Part shown: in pieces, positions 7,907 to 16,474 of the stretch
How the letters are laid out: each line of letters begins with the position of its first letter
Numbering within the stretch: the first letter of the stretch is position 1
DNA from: an uncultured Monoglobus sp.
Lineage (GTDB): Bacteria; Bacillota; Clostridia; Monoglobales; Monoglobaceae
Length of the DNA stretch: 47,193 bases
NCBI GenBank assembly: GCA_947625055.1
Contig: CANQMT010000020.1
Span: forward strand, 1 to 47,193
Direction of reading: 5' to 3'
The notes under the pieces: generated by a model
Seen by the model: the letters and a program-made list of their open reading frames with translations, nothing else
Databases searched by the model: none
Told to the model about the DNA's origin: nothing
Made by a program: the position numbers and the translations under genes

Positions 7907-7971
7907 TTCTATTAATATTCTATTAATAAATCGGGAAATTTATTGAGAAAAAACGCGTTTTGTGCTATAAT
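7907..7971 (+). promoter_or_regulatory. Promoter of the SLH/M15 gene with tandem 11-bp repeat
   Basis: TTGAGA (7943-7948), 17 bp, TATAAT (7966-7971). Just upstream, TTCTATTAATA occurs twice in tandem (7907-7917 and 7918-7928); it could act as an AT-rich UP element or a regulator site. Confidence 0.65.
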
Positions 7972-8023
7972 GATACGGAAACGCGAACAATAGATCCGAA
8001 ATTAATTAATATGAGGTGTTTAT

Positions 8024-9454
8024 GTGAAAAAGAGAATTATTGCGGCGCTGCTGACGCTTTGCGTGACGATGTCGTGCATGGGAGCGTTTGCCTATGACCC
8101 GAACTGGTGGGCCGTGGACACTGTGAAAGGTGCGATGGATTACAGTCTTATTTCCACCGAATACGGCAAAAAGCCGTATACCGATGCGATAAACAGACTT
8201 GACTTTATTAATGTGGCCGTTAATATTTACGCCACGATAACAGCCGAGAATGTGTCCTCGAACGCTTACAATCCGTTTATCGACACCGACAACGCGTTCC
8301 CGAACATGGCATATTACGCGGGAATCATCAGCGGCGACGGAGAGGGACATTTTTTCCCGGCGAACTTCATAACGAGAGAGGAAATGTGCAAGGTAATAAC
8401 GAGCATGTTGTCCGCGGCGGGCGTTTTGGGCCCGTACTTCCCGTCGAGCGGCGTGTTTGACGATATAATCGACGCGGACCAGATCGACTATTGGGCCAGA
8501 GACTATGTCGCGTTCATGCTTGACAACGATCTTATGGCGGGTTACGAAGGCTATTTCAAGCCGCTTGAATATGTATCCCGCGAGGAGGCCGCGATAATAG
8601 CCTATCGCTGTTATGTAAAATATGGGAGGGATGTTGACGGCTATATCCAGTCGGCCCTCAAGGAGGGAACCGACTCAAACGGCAGAACGATCTACACGCT
8701 TGAAAAGACGGTCATGCAGGACAACGGCACGGTTATCGCGCTTCGCAACGCGCCCGATAAGCAGCTCGTGACCCCCGGCGGAGAGATAGTCGGCGGCGGC
8801 AGCGAGCCGGTTGTGGAGACCGATCCCGATCCTGTTCCGGACGGAACCGGAGGCTTCGCGCCCAGCGGTACCCCGCTTCAGGTGCCCGACGCCGACGGCC
8901 TGTATAAGCTCAAGACCTATTCCGAGACCCTTGCCACAGGCGAGGCGATGGATAAAGAAATGAGAATATTCGGCGCTCTCGGAGCCAAATATACCTCGGC
9001 GGAGGAAGCCGACGCGCATATGACCGACGTCACAGTGGCTGTCTGGGAGCTTCCCGAGGGAGAAACCGAGCTCCGCACCGGCTGGAGAACGTTTAAGATC
9101 AATACTGTTCTCAAGGACGATGTTGTCGCCATATTCAATGAGATCTACAATTCGCCCACCAAACCGCCTATCAAGGACGCGACCGGTTACGCGTGGCGCA
9201 GCGCCATGGCCGGCGGAAGCCTGTCAGACCATAACTACGGCACGGTCATCGATCTTAACTATAACGAGAACTATTGCTTATACAAGAGCGGTCAGCAGAT
9301 AGGAACATTCTATGACCCCGAGAACTCGATATTCTCGTTCTCGCCCACCGGAGCGGTGGTCCAGACCTTCGCGAAATACGGCTGGCTCTGGGGCGGAAAC
9401 GCTTGGGTAAGCGGCACCGTTGACCACATGCATTTTACATATCTCGGAAAATAA
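8024..9454 (+). CDS. Secreted SLH-domain protein with M15 (VanY-type) D,D-carboxypeptidase domain
   Basis: The start is GTG with GAGGTG just upstream; an ATG two bases earlier runs straight into a stop. A signal peptide (MKKRIIAALLTLCVTMSCMG, cleavage after AFA) is followed by about three SLH-like repeats (roughly residues 25-210: DFINVAVNIYA, ITREEMCKVITSML, VSREEAAIIAYRCY), which anchor proteins to secondary cell-wall polymer. After a Pro/Gly linker (about 245-290) comes a zinc peptidase of family M15. Its ligands are visible as SDHNYGTVIDLN (H403, D410) and DHMHF (H470), with the WLWGG motif between. It would trim peptidoglycan stem peptides or act as an endolysin-like hydrolase at the surface. 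Monocistronic. Confidence 0.85.
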   Translation: MKKRIIAALLTLCVTMSCMGAFAYDPNWWAVDTVKGAMDYSLISTEYGKKPYTDAINRLDFINVAVNIYATITAENVSSNAYNPFIDTDNAFPNMAYYAGIISGDGEGHFFPANFITREEMCKVITSMLSAAGVLGPYFPSSGVFDDIIDADQIDYWARDYVAFMLDNDLMAGYEGYFKPLEYVSREEAAIIAYRCYVKYGRDVDGYIQSALKEGTDSNGRTIYTLEKTVMQDNGTVIALRNAPDKQLVTPGGEIVGGGSEPVVETDPDPVPDGTGGFAPSGTPLQVPDADGLYKLKTYSETLATGEAMDKEMRIFGALGAKYTSAEEADAHMTDVTVAVWELPEGETELRTGWRTFKINTVLKDDVVAIFNEIYNSPTKPPIKDATGYAWRSAMAGGSLSDHNYGTVIDLNYNENYCLYKSGQQIGTFYDPENSIFSFSPTGAVVQTFAKYGWLWGGNAWVSGTVDHMHFTYLGK

Positions 9455-9460
9455 TCAAAA

Positions 9461-9531
9461 TACCCCCGGCGTTTGCCCGCTAATCCTTCAAAAGGAAAAT
9501 ATTTTTGATGAAGCGCGGCAAGGCGGGGGTT
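9461..9531 (+). terminator. Long imperfect stem-loop between the SLH/M15 gene and the first pectate lyase
   Basis: ACCCCCGGCGTTTGCC (9462-9477) pairs imperfectly with GGCAAGGCGGGGGT (9517-9530) around a ~40-nt loop that has a small inner CGCT/AGCG pairing. Only a weak T-rich stretch follows. It may terminate the upstream gene or be part of the leader of the lyase gene, for which I see no clear sigma-A promoter. Confidence 0.4.
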
Positions 9532-9572
9532 TGCCTTATTTGAGTTGTTTATTCTGTGTCAGGAGGTAGAAT

Positions 9573-12233
9573 ATGAAAAAATTTATTGCTGTTTTTCTGT
9601 GCCTTGCGATGTGTCTCGCGCAGATGACTTTTGTCGGCGCGCAGAGCTTGGATGAGCCGCCCGAGGCGGCCGCAGCCGCAGAAAAGCTTCCCGCGTTTCC
9701 CGGCGCTGAGGGCGGCGGAATGTACACGACCGGGGCGAGAGGCTCGTCAAACCCGACGGTTTATCATGTCACAAACACCAACGACAGCGGCACGGGGTCG
9801 TTCCGCGACGCGGTCTCAAAAGAGAACCGGATAATCGTTTTTGACGTCGGGGGAAAAATAAATATAAAGTCGCCCATTAACCTTTCAAAGAAAAATCTGA
9901 CGATTCTGGGCCAGACCGCGCCGGGCGACGGAATATGCATTTCGGGCGCTCCGGTCAAGGTCAGCGCCGACAACATAATCATGCGCTATCTCAGGTTCCG
10001 CATGGGCGTTTACAGCGAGGTCGACAAGAAGTATGACGACGACGCGCTTGGCGGCACAAGCAGCACATCGAACCTGATCGTCGATCACTGCAGCATGAGC
10101 TGGTCGACCGACGAGTGCTGCTCGTTCTACGCGATAAAGGACTCAACGATCCAGTGGTGCATCATGACCGAGCCGCTCAACCGTTCGATCCACGACGAGG
10201 GCAGCGGCATAGAGGCTCACGGCTACGGCGGTATCTGGGGCGGCGTCAACGTCTCGTACCACCACAACATGGTGTCAAGCGCCAACAACCGCTTTCCCCG
10301 TGTCGGCACAAGCGAGACTGTCAGCTCCTACAATGGCGGCAAGGACACCGAGAGCCTGCTCGATATCCGAAACAACGTGTTCTATAACTGGAACGGCAAC
10401 AACTCCTACGGCGGCGAGAACGGAGTGCGCGTGAACCTTGTCGGCAATTACTACAAGGAAGGTCCCGCCAGCAGCTCGATCAACAGGTTTTATGAGATGT
10501 ACGGCGGCAGCAAGGGCGGCAAGTCAAAATGGGGAACCGACATAGCCGTTGACGGAAATTATTATGCCTCGAAAAGCAGCCAATCGTCCACAGTCAGAGC
10601 GATAAACGAGGACAACACAAAGGGCGTTGACACAAGAGGCTGCAAAACCTATAATATAGAAAAATACGACGAGACCATAGCCGGAACCGCGACCAACCAC
10701 ACCCAGTATATACATGAATACCCGATCGGCACACACTCGGCCGAGGAAGCCTTTAATCTGGTGCTTGAGCACGCGGGCGACAGCCTCAGCCGCGACTCGG
10801 TCGACGAGCGCGCGGTAAACGACGCGAGAACCGGAACCGCCAAAATGGGCAATAACGGAATAATCGACCTGGCGCATCTCAAGAAAATGGAGCAGCCCGT
10901 TTATAACAGCGGCACGATCATCGACACCGACGGTGACGGAATGGCCGACGAGTATGAGAAGGACCATGGGCTCGATATAAACAAGAACGACGCGCTTGAT
11001 AAGACAAGCGAGGGTTATTTCAATATAGAGGCTTATGCGAATTGGCTGGCCGAGGGCAACGAGCTTGAAATTCCCCCGTCGCCCACTCTTGACCCGAATC
11101 AGCCCACGCCCACCCCGTCTCCCACACCCACGCCGACCCCGATACCGAGGCATAATATAACGGTCGACGAGAACATGCAGAACGGTTCGATCGAGATAAA
11201 CGGAGTTTCGAGCCGAACGATAACATGGAACGCGGCGGAGCACAAGAGCGAGATAGACGGCGAAAAGACGCTTAATCTCAACGGGATCGAGGGCAGCGAC
11301 GGCACCATAACGATGTACGACCCGACGACCGCAGCGTTCGAGTTCGGCGGCAGAACCAGCGCCAAGGGGGAAACAAATCCCTCCGCAAAACCGCCGTTTA
11401 CAAGCTCAAACAAGCCGAGCGGAAGCGTTTATATGATAAAGCCTGCGGTCGACGGAGAGATGAAGATCAGCTTTTATGTCTATGGCGGCAAGGAGCTTAA
11501 TATCTACGACAACACCGCGAAAAAATATATTGTTCAAAGTAGCCGGAAGCCGGCCGAGGGATATTACGAGCACAGCTTTGAATGTTCTGCGGGCAGCGAG
11601 ATCTACGCGTGGGCCGACGGCTCGAAGATAGGTATAGAGAGCGTGACCGTGACCGGAGGCGGCGGAGCATCCGCCAAGGTCGGCGAGATCGTGAGCGTCA
11701 CGACACTGCCGGAAAGCGGCTACAAGGCGCACGGGATCTACACGAAACCCGAGACAGAAACGCATATGCTCGCGGAAAACAGCTTTTCGTTCATAATGCC
11801 CGACAGCGACGTGGTTGTCGGGGCGGAGTTCAAGGACGAGTCTCTGCCGCTGCCCACGCCCGATCCGACATCGGCGCCCACGACGGAGCCCACGACGGAA
11901 CCGAGCGCCGCGCCGACAAACGCGCCCGAACCCGTGACCACGCCCGAGCCTTTGGGAACTCCCGGGCCGCACGATTATCTTTATGAGATCAACGGCTATG
12001 AGTTCGGCGCGGACGGAAAGATAAATATAGACTTAACCTATCACGGCGGCGGAACCGACAGAGCGAGACTTATAATAGCCTCGTATACCGACGGCGGAGC
12101 TCTCCGCGGCGCGGAGATGTACGACATAACAGGCGGTGATGTTTCGGGCGTTGACTACAGCGGTCCGGCCGATAACATTAAAATATTTATCTGGGACTTT
12201 GACACGCTGGAGCCTTTGGCCGAAAGCAGATAA
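9573..12233 (+). CDS. Secreted multidomain PL1 pectate lyase (paralogue A)
   Basis: 886 residues. A signal peptide (1 to about 23) leads into a PL1 parallel beta-helix starting LPAFPGAEGGGMYTTGARG and including DSGTGSFRDAV, IIVFDVGG, ILGQTAPGDGICI, IVDHCSMSWSTDE and SANNRFPRVG. PL1 enzymes cleave polygalacturonate by beta-elimination, usually Ca2+-dependent. Next is a TSP3-like calcium repeat (DTDGDGMADEYEKDHGLDIN, near residue 450), a Thr/Pro linker, a beta-sandwich-like domain (from about 535, GSIEINGVSSRTITW), an InlB-type repeat-like domain (AKVGEIVSVTTLPESGYKA), a second Thr/Pro linker, and a C-terminal module starting HDYLYEINGYEFG. AGGAGG precedes the start. The intact copy of the same architecture follows as paralogue B. 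Confidence 0.9.
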   Translation: MKKFIAVFLCLAMCLAQMTFVGAQSLDEPPEAAAAAEKLPAFPGAEGGGMYTTGARGSSNPTVYHVTNTNDSGTGSFRDAVSKENRIIVFDVGGKINIKSPINLSKKNLTILGQTAPGDGICISGAPVKVSADNIIMRYLRFRMGVYSEVDKKYDDDALGGTSSTSNLIVDHCSMSWSTDECCSFYAIKDSTIQWCIMTEPLNRSIHDEGSGIEAHGYGGIWGGVNVSYHHNMVSSANNRFPRVGTSETVSSYNGGKDTESLLDIRNNVFYNWNGNNSYGGENGVRVNLVGNYYKEGPASSSINRFYEMYGGSKGGKSKWGTDIAVDGNYYASKSSQSSTVRAINEDNTKGVDTRGCKTYNIEKYDETIAGTATNHTQYIHEYPIGTHSAEEAFNLVLEHAGDSLSRDSVDERAVNDARTGTAKMGNNGIIDLAHLKKMEQPVYNSGTIIDTDGDGMADEYEKDHGLDINKNDALDKTSEGYFNIEAYANWLAEGNELEIPPSPTLDPNQPTPTPSPTPTPTPIPRHNITVDENMQNGSIEINGVSSRTITWNAAEHKSEIDGEKTLNLNGIEGSDGTITMYDPTTAAFEFGGRTSAKGETNPSAKPPFTSSNKPSGSVYMIKPAVDGEMKISFYVYGGKELNIYDNTAKKYIVQSSRKPAEGYYEHSFECSAGSEIYAWADGSKIGIESVTVTGGGGASAKVGEIVSVTTLPESGYKAHGIYTKPETETHMLAENSFSFIMPDSDVVVGAEFKDESLPLPTPDPTSAPTTEPTTEPSAAPTNAPEPVTTPEPLGTPGPHDYLYEINGYEFGADGKINIDLTYHGGGTDRARLIIASYTDGGALRGAEMYDITGGDVSGVDYSGPADNIKIFIWDFDTLEPLAESR

Positions 12234-12273
12234 AAAAACCGAAAATTATGACAAATAATCATGCTTATCGGTA

Positions 12274-12302
12274 TTGAACCGTACAATAAAATGTGCTATA
12301 AT
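12274..12302 (+). promoter_or_regulatory. Promoter of riboswitch and pectate lyase B
   Basis: TTGAAC (12274-12279), 17 bp, TATAAT (12297-12302). Transcription would start near 12309, immediately before the aptamer, showing that pectate lyase B has its own promoter rather than depending on paralogue A. Confidence 0.8.
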
Positions 12303-12310
12303 ATGTTTAA

Positions 12311-12462
12311 TAAGTTTGGGGAGTAGCATACGGCTAATGCCGCTGCGTGCCTCGTCATCACGGCGCTAAGCGCCCGGGGCCGCAATTCTCTTATAAAGAA
12401 TTTGCGAGACTGTAACTTAAGGGTTTATTTTCGTACCCTTAGGTTATGGTCTCTTTTATTTT
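12311..12462 (+). promoter_or_regulatory. yybP-ykoY-type (Mn2+) riboswitch with transcription terminator
   Basis: P1 pairs TAAGTT (12311-12316) with AACTTA (12414-12419). It encloses the family's conserved pieces in order: GGGGAGTAGC (12318-12327), a hairpin, CGTCATCA (12353-12360), a GGCGC/GCGCC stem, a second stem (GCAATTCT with AGAATTTGC), and CGAGACTG (12405-12412). The aptamer's GAGACTG and the P1 3' strand are reused in a long terminator: GAGAC..TAAC..AAGGGT (12406-12423) pairs with ACCCTT..GTTA..GTCTC (12435-12453), followed by TTTTATTTT. Ligand binding would prevent the terminator, giving an ON switch, as known for yybP-ykoY. The identity is by recalled consensus, not a covariance-model search. 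Confidence 0.8.
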
Positions 12463-12490
12463 AAGTTTATTTATTTCAGGAGGATGAACC

Positions 12491-15439
12491 ATGAAAAGAC
12501 TGATCTCATTACTTTTATCGGCGGCGATCTGCCTGACGCTCTGCGCCTTTGACGCGGGCGGCAAAAACACCGTGTCAGCCGCGTCCGACGGAGAGTATCC
12601 GGCGTTCCCGGGCGCGGAGGGCGGCGGAATGTATACCACCGGCGCCAGAGCCGCGGCAAACCCCGAGATTTTTCATGTGAAAAATCTGGATGACAGCGGC
12701 ACGGGATCGCTGCGCGACGCGGTATCGCAAAGCAACAGAATAATTGTGTTCGACGTGGCGGGAACGATCAAACTTGAAACACCGATTTACCTGAAAAAGG
12801 GAAATCTGACGATTTTGGGCCAGACTTCGCCCGGCGACGGAATTTGCATATCCGGCGCGCCGACTTATGTGCAGGCGAGCAATATAATCGTGCGCTATTT
12901 GAGATTCAGAATGGGCGTATATGATTATAAGAATAAGAAATATGACGAAGACACGTTCACGGACGGAAAGGATCAGGATCACGTTATTGTCGACCATTGC
13001 AGCATGAGCTGGTCGAACGACGAATGCTGCTCGCTTTACGCGATAAAGGACTCGACCGTTCAGTGGTGCCTGCTCACCGAGCCGCTGAATAAATCGATCC
13101 ATGATGAGGGAAGCGGAGTTGAGGAACACGGCTACGGCGGACTTTGGGGCGGCGTGAATATGACATACCACCATAATTTTATATCAAACGCCAAAAGCCG
13201 TTTCCCGAGAGTCGCGACAAGCGCCACGACCTCGTCTTACAAAGGACAAAACGATAAGTTGAGCCTGCTTGATGTGAGGAACAATGTGTTTTACAATTGG
13301 CGCGACAACGCGTCTTACGGCGGCGAGAATATGGTCAGGGTCAATCTGGTAAACAACTATTACAAAGAAGGCCCCGCCAGCAGCAGTATCAAAAGGTTTT
13401 ATCAGTTTACGCCCGCCACGAAAGGAAGCACCAAGGGCTGGTCGACCGATCTTGCCATAGACGGAAATTTTTATGATGCGAAAAGTCCGGATTCAAAAGT
13501 TGATAAAATTAATGCGGATAATACAACAGAATCAGCCTTTAAGTTCGATAGCGGCGTTACGACTTATAATGTCGAAAAATATGATGAAAACGAGCCGGGA
13601 ACCGAGACCAATCACACTCAGTATATTCATGATTATCCTATAAATACTCAGTCGGCCCAAGACGCGTATGAGCTGGTGCTGGATAAGGTCGGAGCGAGCC
13701 TGAAGCGCGATTATGTGGACGAGCTCGCGATCAGCGACGCGCGCGGCAGAAAGGCGAGCCGCGGCACAAACGGCATTGTGAATTATGATGACTGGATTAA
13801 ATTTGAGCCGATAACCTATGACGGAAAAAGGGCTCCCGACGCCGATAATGACGGAATGTCTGACGCGTATGAAGAGGAAATGGGTCTTAATAAAAACAAC
13901 GCATCCGACGCGCTTGAAATGGACTCCGAAAACAAATATTATAATATCGAAGCTTACGCCAATTGGCTGGCCGCGGGCAACGAAATTCCCGAAACCACAC
14001 CCGATCCGAACGCCACGCCGACGCCAAAGCCGACGGCAACTCCGACTCCCGCGCCGACAAACACGCCGATGCCCACGGCTGTTCCGGAGTATAATATTTC
14101 GATCGACGGAAATATAGAGAACGGCTCGATCGAGATAAACGGAGTTTCGAGCCGAACGATAACATGGGAGGCCGCCGAGCATCAAAGCGAGATAAACGGC
14201 GCGAAAACTTTTAACTTAAACGGCGTTGACAAAAGCGGAGGCACGCTTGACATATACGATCCCGAAACAACGGTCGAAACCTATGAAGGTTCGGTGATAG
14301 CCAGAGCCGATCAAGGCTCCAATCCGAATGTAAGCGCAAAGCCTTTTACGGGCAGCGAAAAGCCCTCCGGCTCGGTGTTTATGGTGTGTCCCGCGAGCGA
14401 CGGCAAACTGGTTATGGAATACTATGTCTACGGCGGCAGCGCCAGAACGGTGCACGTTTACGACAACGCCAATGATAAGGATTTGGAAACGATCAGCCGC
14501 AGTGCAAAAGGCATATACACATTTGAGGGTGAATGCAAGGCCGGCAATATGTATTATTTGTGGATCGACGGCTCAAAGCTGGGGCTCAAAAGCGTGAGGG
14601 TGACGGGCGGCGGGATCGCTGCGAAGGTCGGCGAGACTGTGAGCGTCAAGACTGTTCCGAACGCGGGCTATAAAGCCGGATCGGTGTTTACCGAGCCCGA
14701 GACCGAGGTCGCAAAGCTTGAGGAAAACAGTTACAGCTTTACTATGCCGAACAGCGATGTCACGGTGGGGGCGAGCTTTGTAAGCGCCGACACACCGACG
14801 CCGACGCCGACGGCAATTCCCACGACCGCGCCGACTCCTACTGCAGCTCCCACAGCCGCGCCGACTCCTACTGCGGTTCCCACGGCTGTGCCCACGATCG
14901 CTCCCTCGCCGACGATCGAGCCTTTAAAGCCCACCGACGCGCCCGTACCGACCGAGAGCGCGGCTCCTTCCGAGACTCCGTTTCCTTCCGAAGCTCCGTC
15001 TCCAACCTTAGAGCCGACTCCCGAACCGACATCGGGGCCCACTGACGAGCCGACAACGGTTACGCCGACTCCCGAGGCCGAGCCTACGGCCTCGCCCGAA
15101 GCGAGCGCCGCGCCGACAAACGCGCCCGAACCCGTGACCACGCCCGAGCCTTCGGGAACTCCCGGGCCGCACGATTATCTTTATGAGATCAACGGTTATG
15201 AGTTCGGCGTTGACGGAAAGATAAATATAGATTTAACATATAACGGCGGCGGAACCGACAGAGCGAGACTTATAATAGCCTCCTACGCCGACGAGGGGAT
15301 CATGACTGATATTAAAATGTTTGACATAACCGGAAACGACTTGTCCGGAGTTGATTATCAAAATCCCGGCGGCGGCATTAAGATATTCATATGGGACCCC
15401 GAAACATTGGCCCCGCTGAGCCTGATGTACAGTAAATAA
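12491..15439 (+). CDS. Secreted multidomain PL1 pectate lyase (paralogue B), under riboswitch control
   Basis: 982 residues with the same architecture as paralogue A: signal peptide, PL1 beta-helix (YPAFPGAEGGGMYTTGARA, DSGTGSLRDAV, ILGQTSPGDGICI, VDHCSMSWSNDECCS, FPRVATSA), a TSP3-like Ca2+ repeat (DADNDGMSDAYEEEMGLN), Thr/Pro linker, GSIEINGVSSRTITW domain, InlB-like repeat domain, a much longer Thr/Pro/Ala linker (about 765-885), and the C-terminal HDYLYEINGYEFG module ending IFIWDPETLAPL. Extracellular; cleaves polygalacturonate by beta-elimination. CAGGAGGATG sits upstream of the ATG. Its leader is the Mn2+-type riboswitch, so expression is probably metal-gated. Parts of the coding sequence are nearly identical to paralogue A. 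Confidence 0.9.
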   Translation: MKRLISLLLSAAICLTLCAFDAGGKNTVSAASDGEYPAFPGAEGGGMYTTGARAAANPEIFHVKNLDDSGTGSLRDAVSQSNRIIVFDVAGTIKLETPIYLKKGNLTILGQTSPGDGICISGAPTYVQASNIIVRYLRFRMGVYDYKNKKYDEDTFTDGKDQDHVIVDHCSMSWSNDECCSLYAIKDSTVQWCLLTEPLNKSIHDEGSGVEEHGYGGLWGGVNMTYHHNFISNAKSRFPRVATSATTSSYKGQNDKLSLLDVRNNVFYNWRDNASYGGENMVRVNLVNNYYKEGPASSSIKRFYQFTPATKGSTKGWSTDLAIDGNFYDAKSPDSKVDKINADNTTESAFKFDSGVTTYNVEKYDENEPGTETNHTQYIHDYPINTQSAQDAYELVLDKVGASLKRDYVDELAISDARGRKASRGTNGIVNYDDWIKFEPITYDGKRAPDADNDGMSDAYEEEMGLNKNNASDALEMDSENKYYNIEAYANWLAAGNEIPETTPDPNATPTPKPTATPTPAPTNTPMPTAVPEYNISIDGNIENGSIEINGVSSRTITWEAAEHQSEINGAKTFNLNGVDKSGGTLDIYDPETTVETYEGSVIARADQGSNPNVSAKPFTGSEKPSGSVFMVCPASDGKLVMEYYVYGGSARTVHVYDNANDKDLETISRSAKGIYTFEGECKAGNMYYLWIDGSKLGLKSVRVTGGGIAAKVGETVSVKTVPNAGYKAGSVFTEPETEVAKLEENSYSFTMPNSDVTVGASFVSADTPTPTPTAIPTTAPTPTAAPTAAPTPTAVPTAVPTIAPSPTIEPLKPTDAPVPTESAAPSETPFPSEAPSPTLEPTPEPTSGPTDEPTTVTPTPEAEPTASPEASAAPTNAPEPVTTPEPSGTPGPHDYLYEINGYEFGVDGKINIDLTYNGGGTDRARLIIASYADEGIMTDIKMFDITGNDLSGVDYQNPGGGIKIFIWDPETLAPLSLMYSK

Positions 15440-15804
15440 AAAAGAAGCGACTCAAAGCATACGGCTTTGAGTTGCTTAGGACTCCTGTGAAGCATTTATG
15501 CTTAGTGGGAAAGGGAGCGCTCGGGTCCGGCGAGCGCAATTGGGGCAGGCTTTAAAAGCTTGAAAAATTGTTATTAATATAGCTACAATAAAGCTGCGAG
15601 CTAAAAACAGCTTTGATATGATCGCCGAACCCGGTTCCGTCATGCCACGCCCGGACGGCAAAGAAACTGTTTTTAGCTCGCGCAAAGCGCATATTTTCAA
15701 GAGTTTTAAGGGGAAGAAGTCCCCTGATTCGTTACGTCCGAAGGACGGAGCGGGTGAAGTTTCACGCTTTGCGTGAAAGGGAATAAGCGCAGGGATCTGC
15801 GACG
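15440..15804. other. 365-bp gene-free convergent gap rich in hairpins
   Basis: No credible gene. Contents from left: a 12-bp hairpin (15447-15458 with 15464-15475) whose minus-strand side is followed by a T-run, so it can stop leftward transcription; a 15-bp inverted repeat (separate entry); then AGGGG/CCCCT (15709-15725), CGTCC-GAA-GGACG (15735-15747) and TTTCACGC-TTT-GCGTGAAA (15760-15778). The hairpins with 3-nt loops resemble in style those of the 709-1645 array but are not copies. None has a strong T-run on the plus strand for the lyase gene. Confidence 0.7.
15596..15681. repeat. 15-bp perfect inverted repeat enclosing 56 bp
   Basis: GCGAGCTAAAAACAG (15596-15610) and its exact complement CTGTTTTTAGCTCGC (15667-15681). 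The pairing continues inward as CTTT/AAAG after a 3-nt bulge. The interior has CCGGACGG and CCGAACCCGG segments that can form further structure. It could be a small non-autonomous mobile element or a structured RNA; no flanking direct repeat is obvious. Confidence 0.7.
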
Positions 15805-16458
15805 CTACCCGTACGCTATCGGCTCGCTGCTTAGCACATCGACCGAACCGTCGCTGTAGACATTTACGGTCAGGATCAGGTTTTCGCTTTCGAGACGGAT
15901 CTGCATTGTGTAATAGGTCATTCCGTTTGCGTCCGTTTGGGGATTAAGCTCGCTCGGGTCCCCGTCAAGCGTTACTCCGTAGGTATATTCGGCAATATTT
16001 ATCGCTTCTTCCGCGGTAAAGCTGTCGGGGTCTCCGTCCGACAGGCCGCCGCGGTTTTTGAGGCTCTCCGAGATAAGATCGTAGATCTTTGTCTGCTCCG
16101 GCGTGAGTTTGGATCTGTCGACCGATTCAAGCATCTCACGGGCGTCGTCATACATTCCCGCCTCGAAAAACGACCGCGCCTCTGCCAGCGCCGAAGCGTC
16201 CTTATCCGACGCTGCCGACGTCTCGGTCGCGCCGTTCGGCGCTGCGCTGCGGGCGGGCGGCGCCGAATTTTCCGCGGACGCCGAAGGCTCCGATCGGCCG
16301 TCATCGAATTTTGACACTGTGGTGTCGCCTTTGTTTTCGTCGGCCGCGGGTGTCGGCTCGGCGGCTTTATCTTTTCCGCCGCAGGCGGAAAGCGATGCCG
16401 CGCACAGGCCGAGAGAGATAATGACCGCGCCCGCTTTATAAAGCAGTTTATTTTTCAT
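15805..16458 (-). CDS. Lipoprotein of unknown function in operon with gyrA
   Basis: The open frame extends to 16530, inside gyrA, but AAGGTGG precedes the ATG at 16458, giving 217 residues that start 16 bp after the gyrA stop. A lipoprotein signal ends in LSAC-GG (about residue 25). A Pro/Ala/Asp/Ser-rich linker (to about 95) follows, then a TPR-like helical pair (ALAEARSFFEAGMYDDAREM, SKLTPEQTKIYDLI) and a C-terminal domain with TAEEAINIAEYTYG and an alternating beta pattern ending VNVYSDGSVDV, reminiscent of PepSY-like folds. It would be anchored outside the membrane. No function can be assigned; its link with gyrA may simply be shared transcription. Confidence 0.75.
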   Translation of the reverse strand: MKNKLLYKAGAVIISLGLCAASLSACGGKDKAAEPTPAADENKGDTTVSKFDDGRSEPSASAENSAPPARSAAPNGATETSAASDKDASALAEARSFFEAGMYDDAREMLESVDRSKLTPEQTKIYDLISESLKNRGGLSDGDPDSFTAEEAINIAEYTYGVTLDGDPSELNPQTDANGMTYYTMQIRLESENLILTVNVYSDGSVDVLSSEPIAYG

Positions 16459-16474
16459 AACAGCCACCTTTTTG

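Noticed and set aside
15476..15700. 74-residue minus-strand open frame in the convergent gap
   Set aside because: It runs through the inverted repeat, has no ribosome binding site and does not look like a protein; the region is better explained as structured DNA/RNA.
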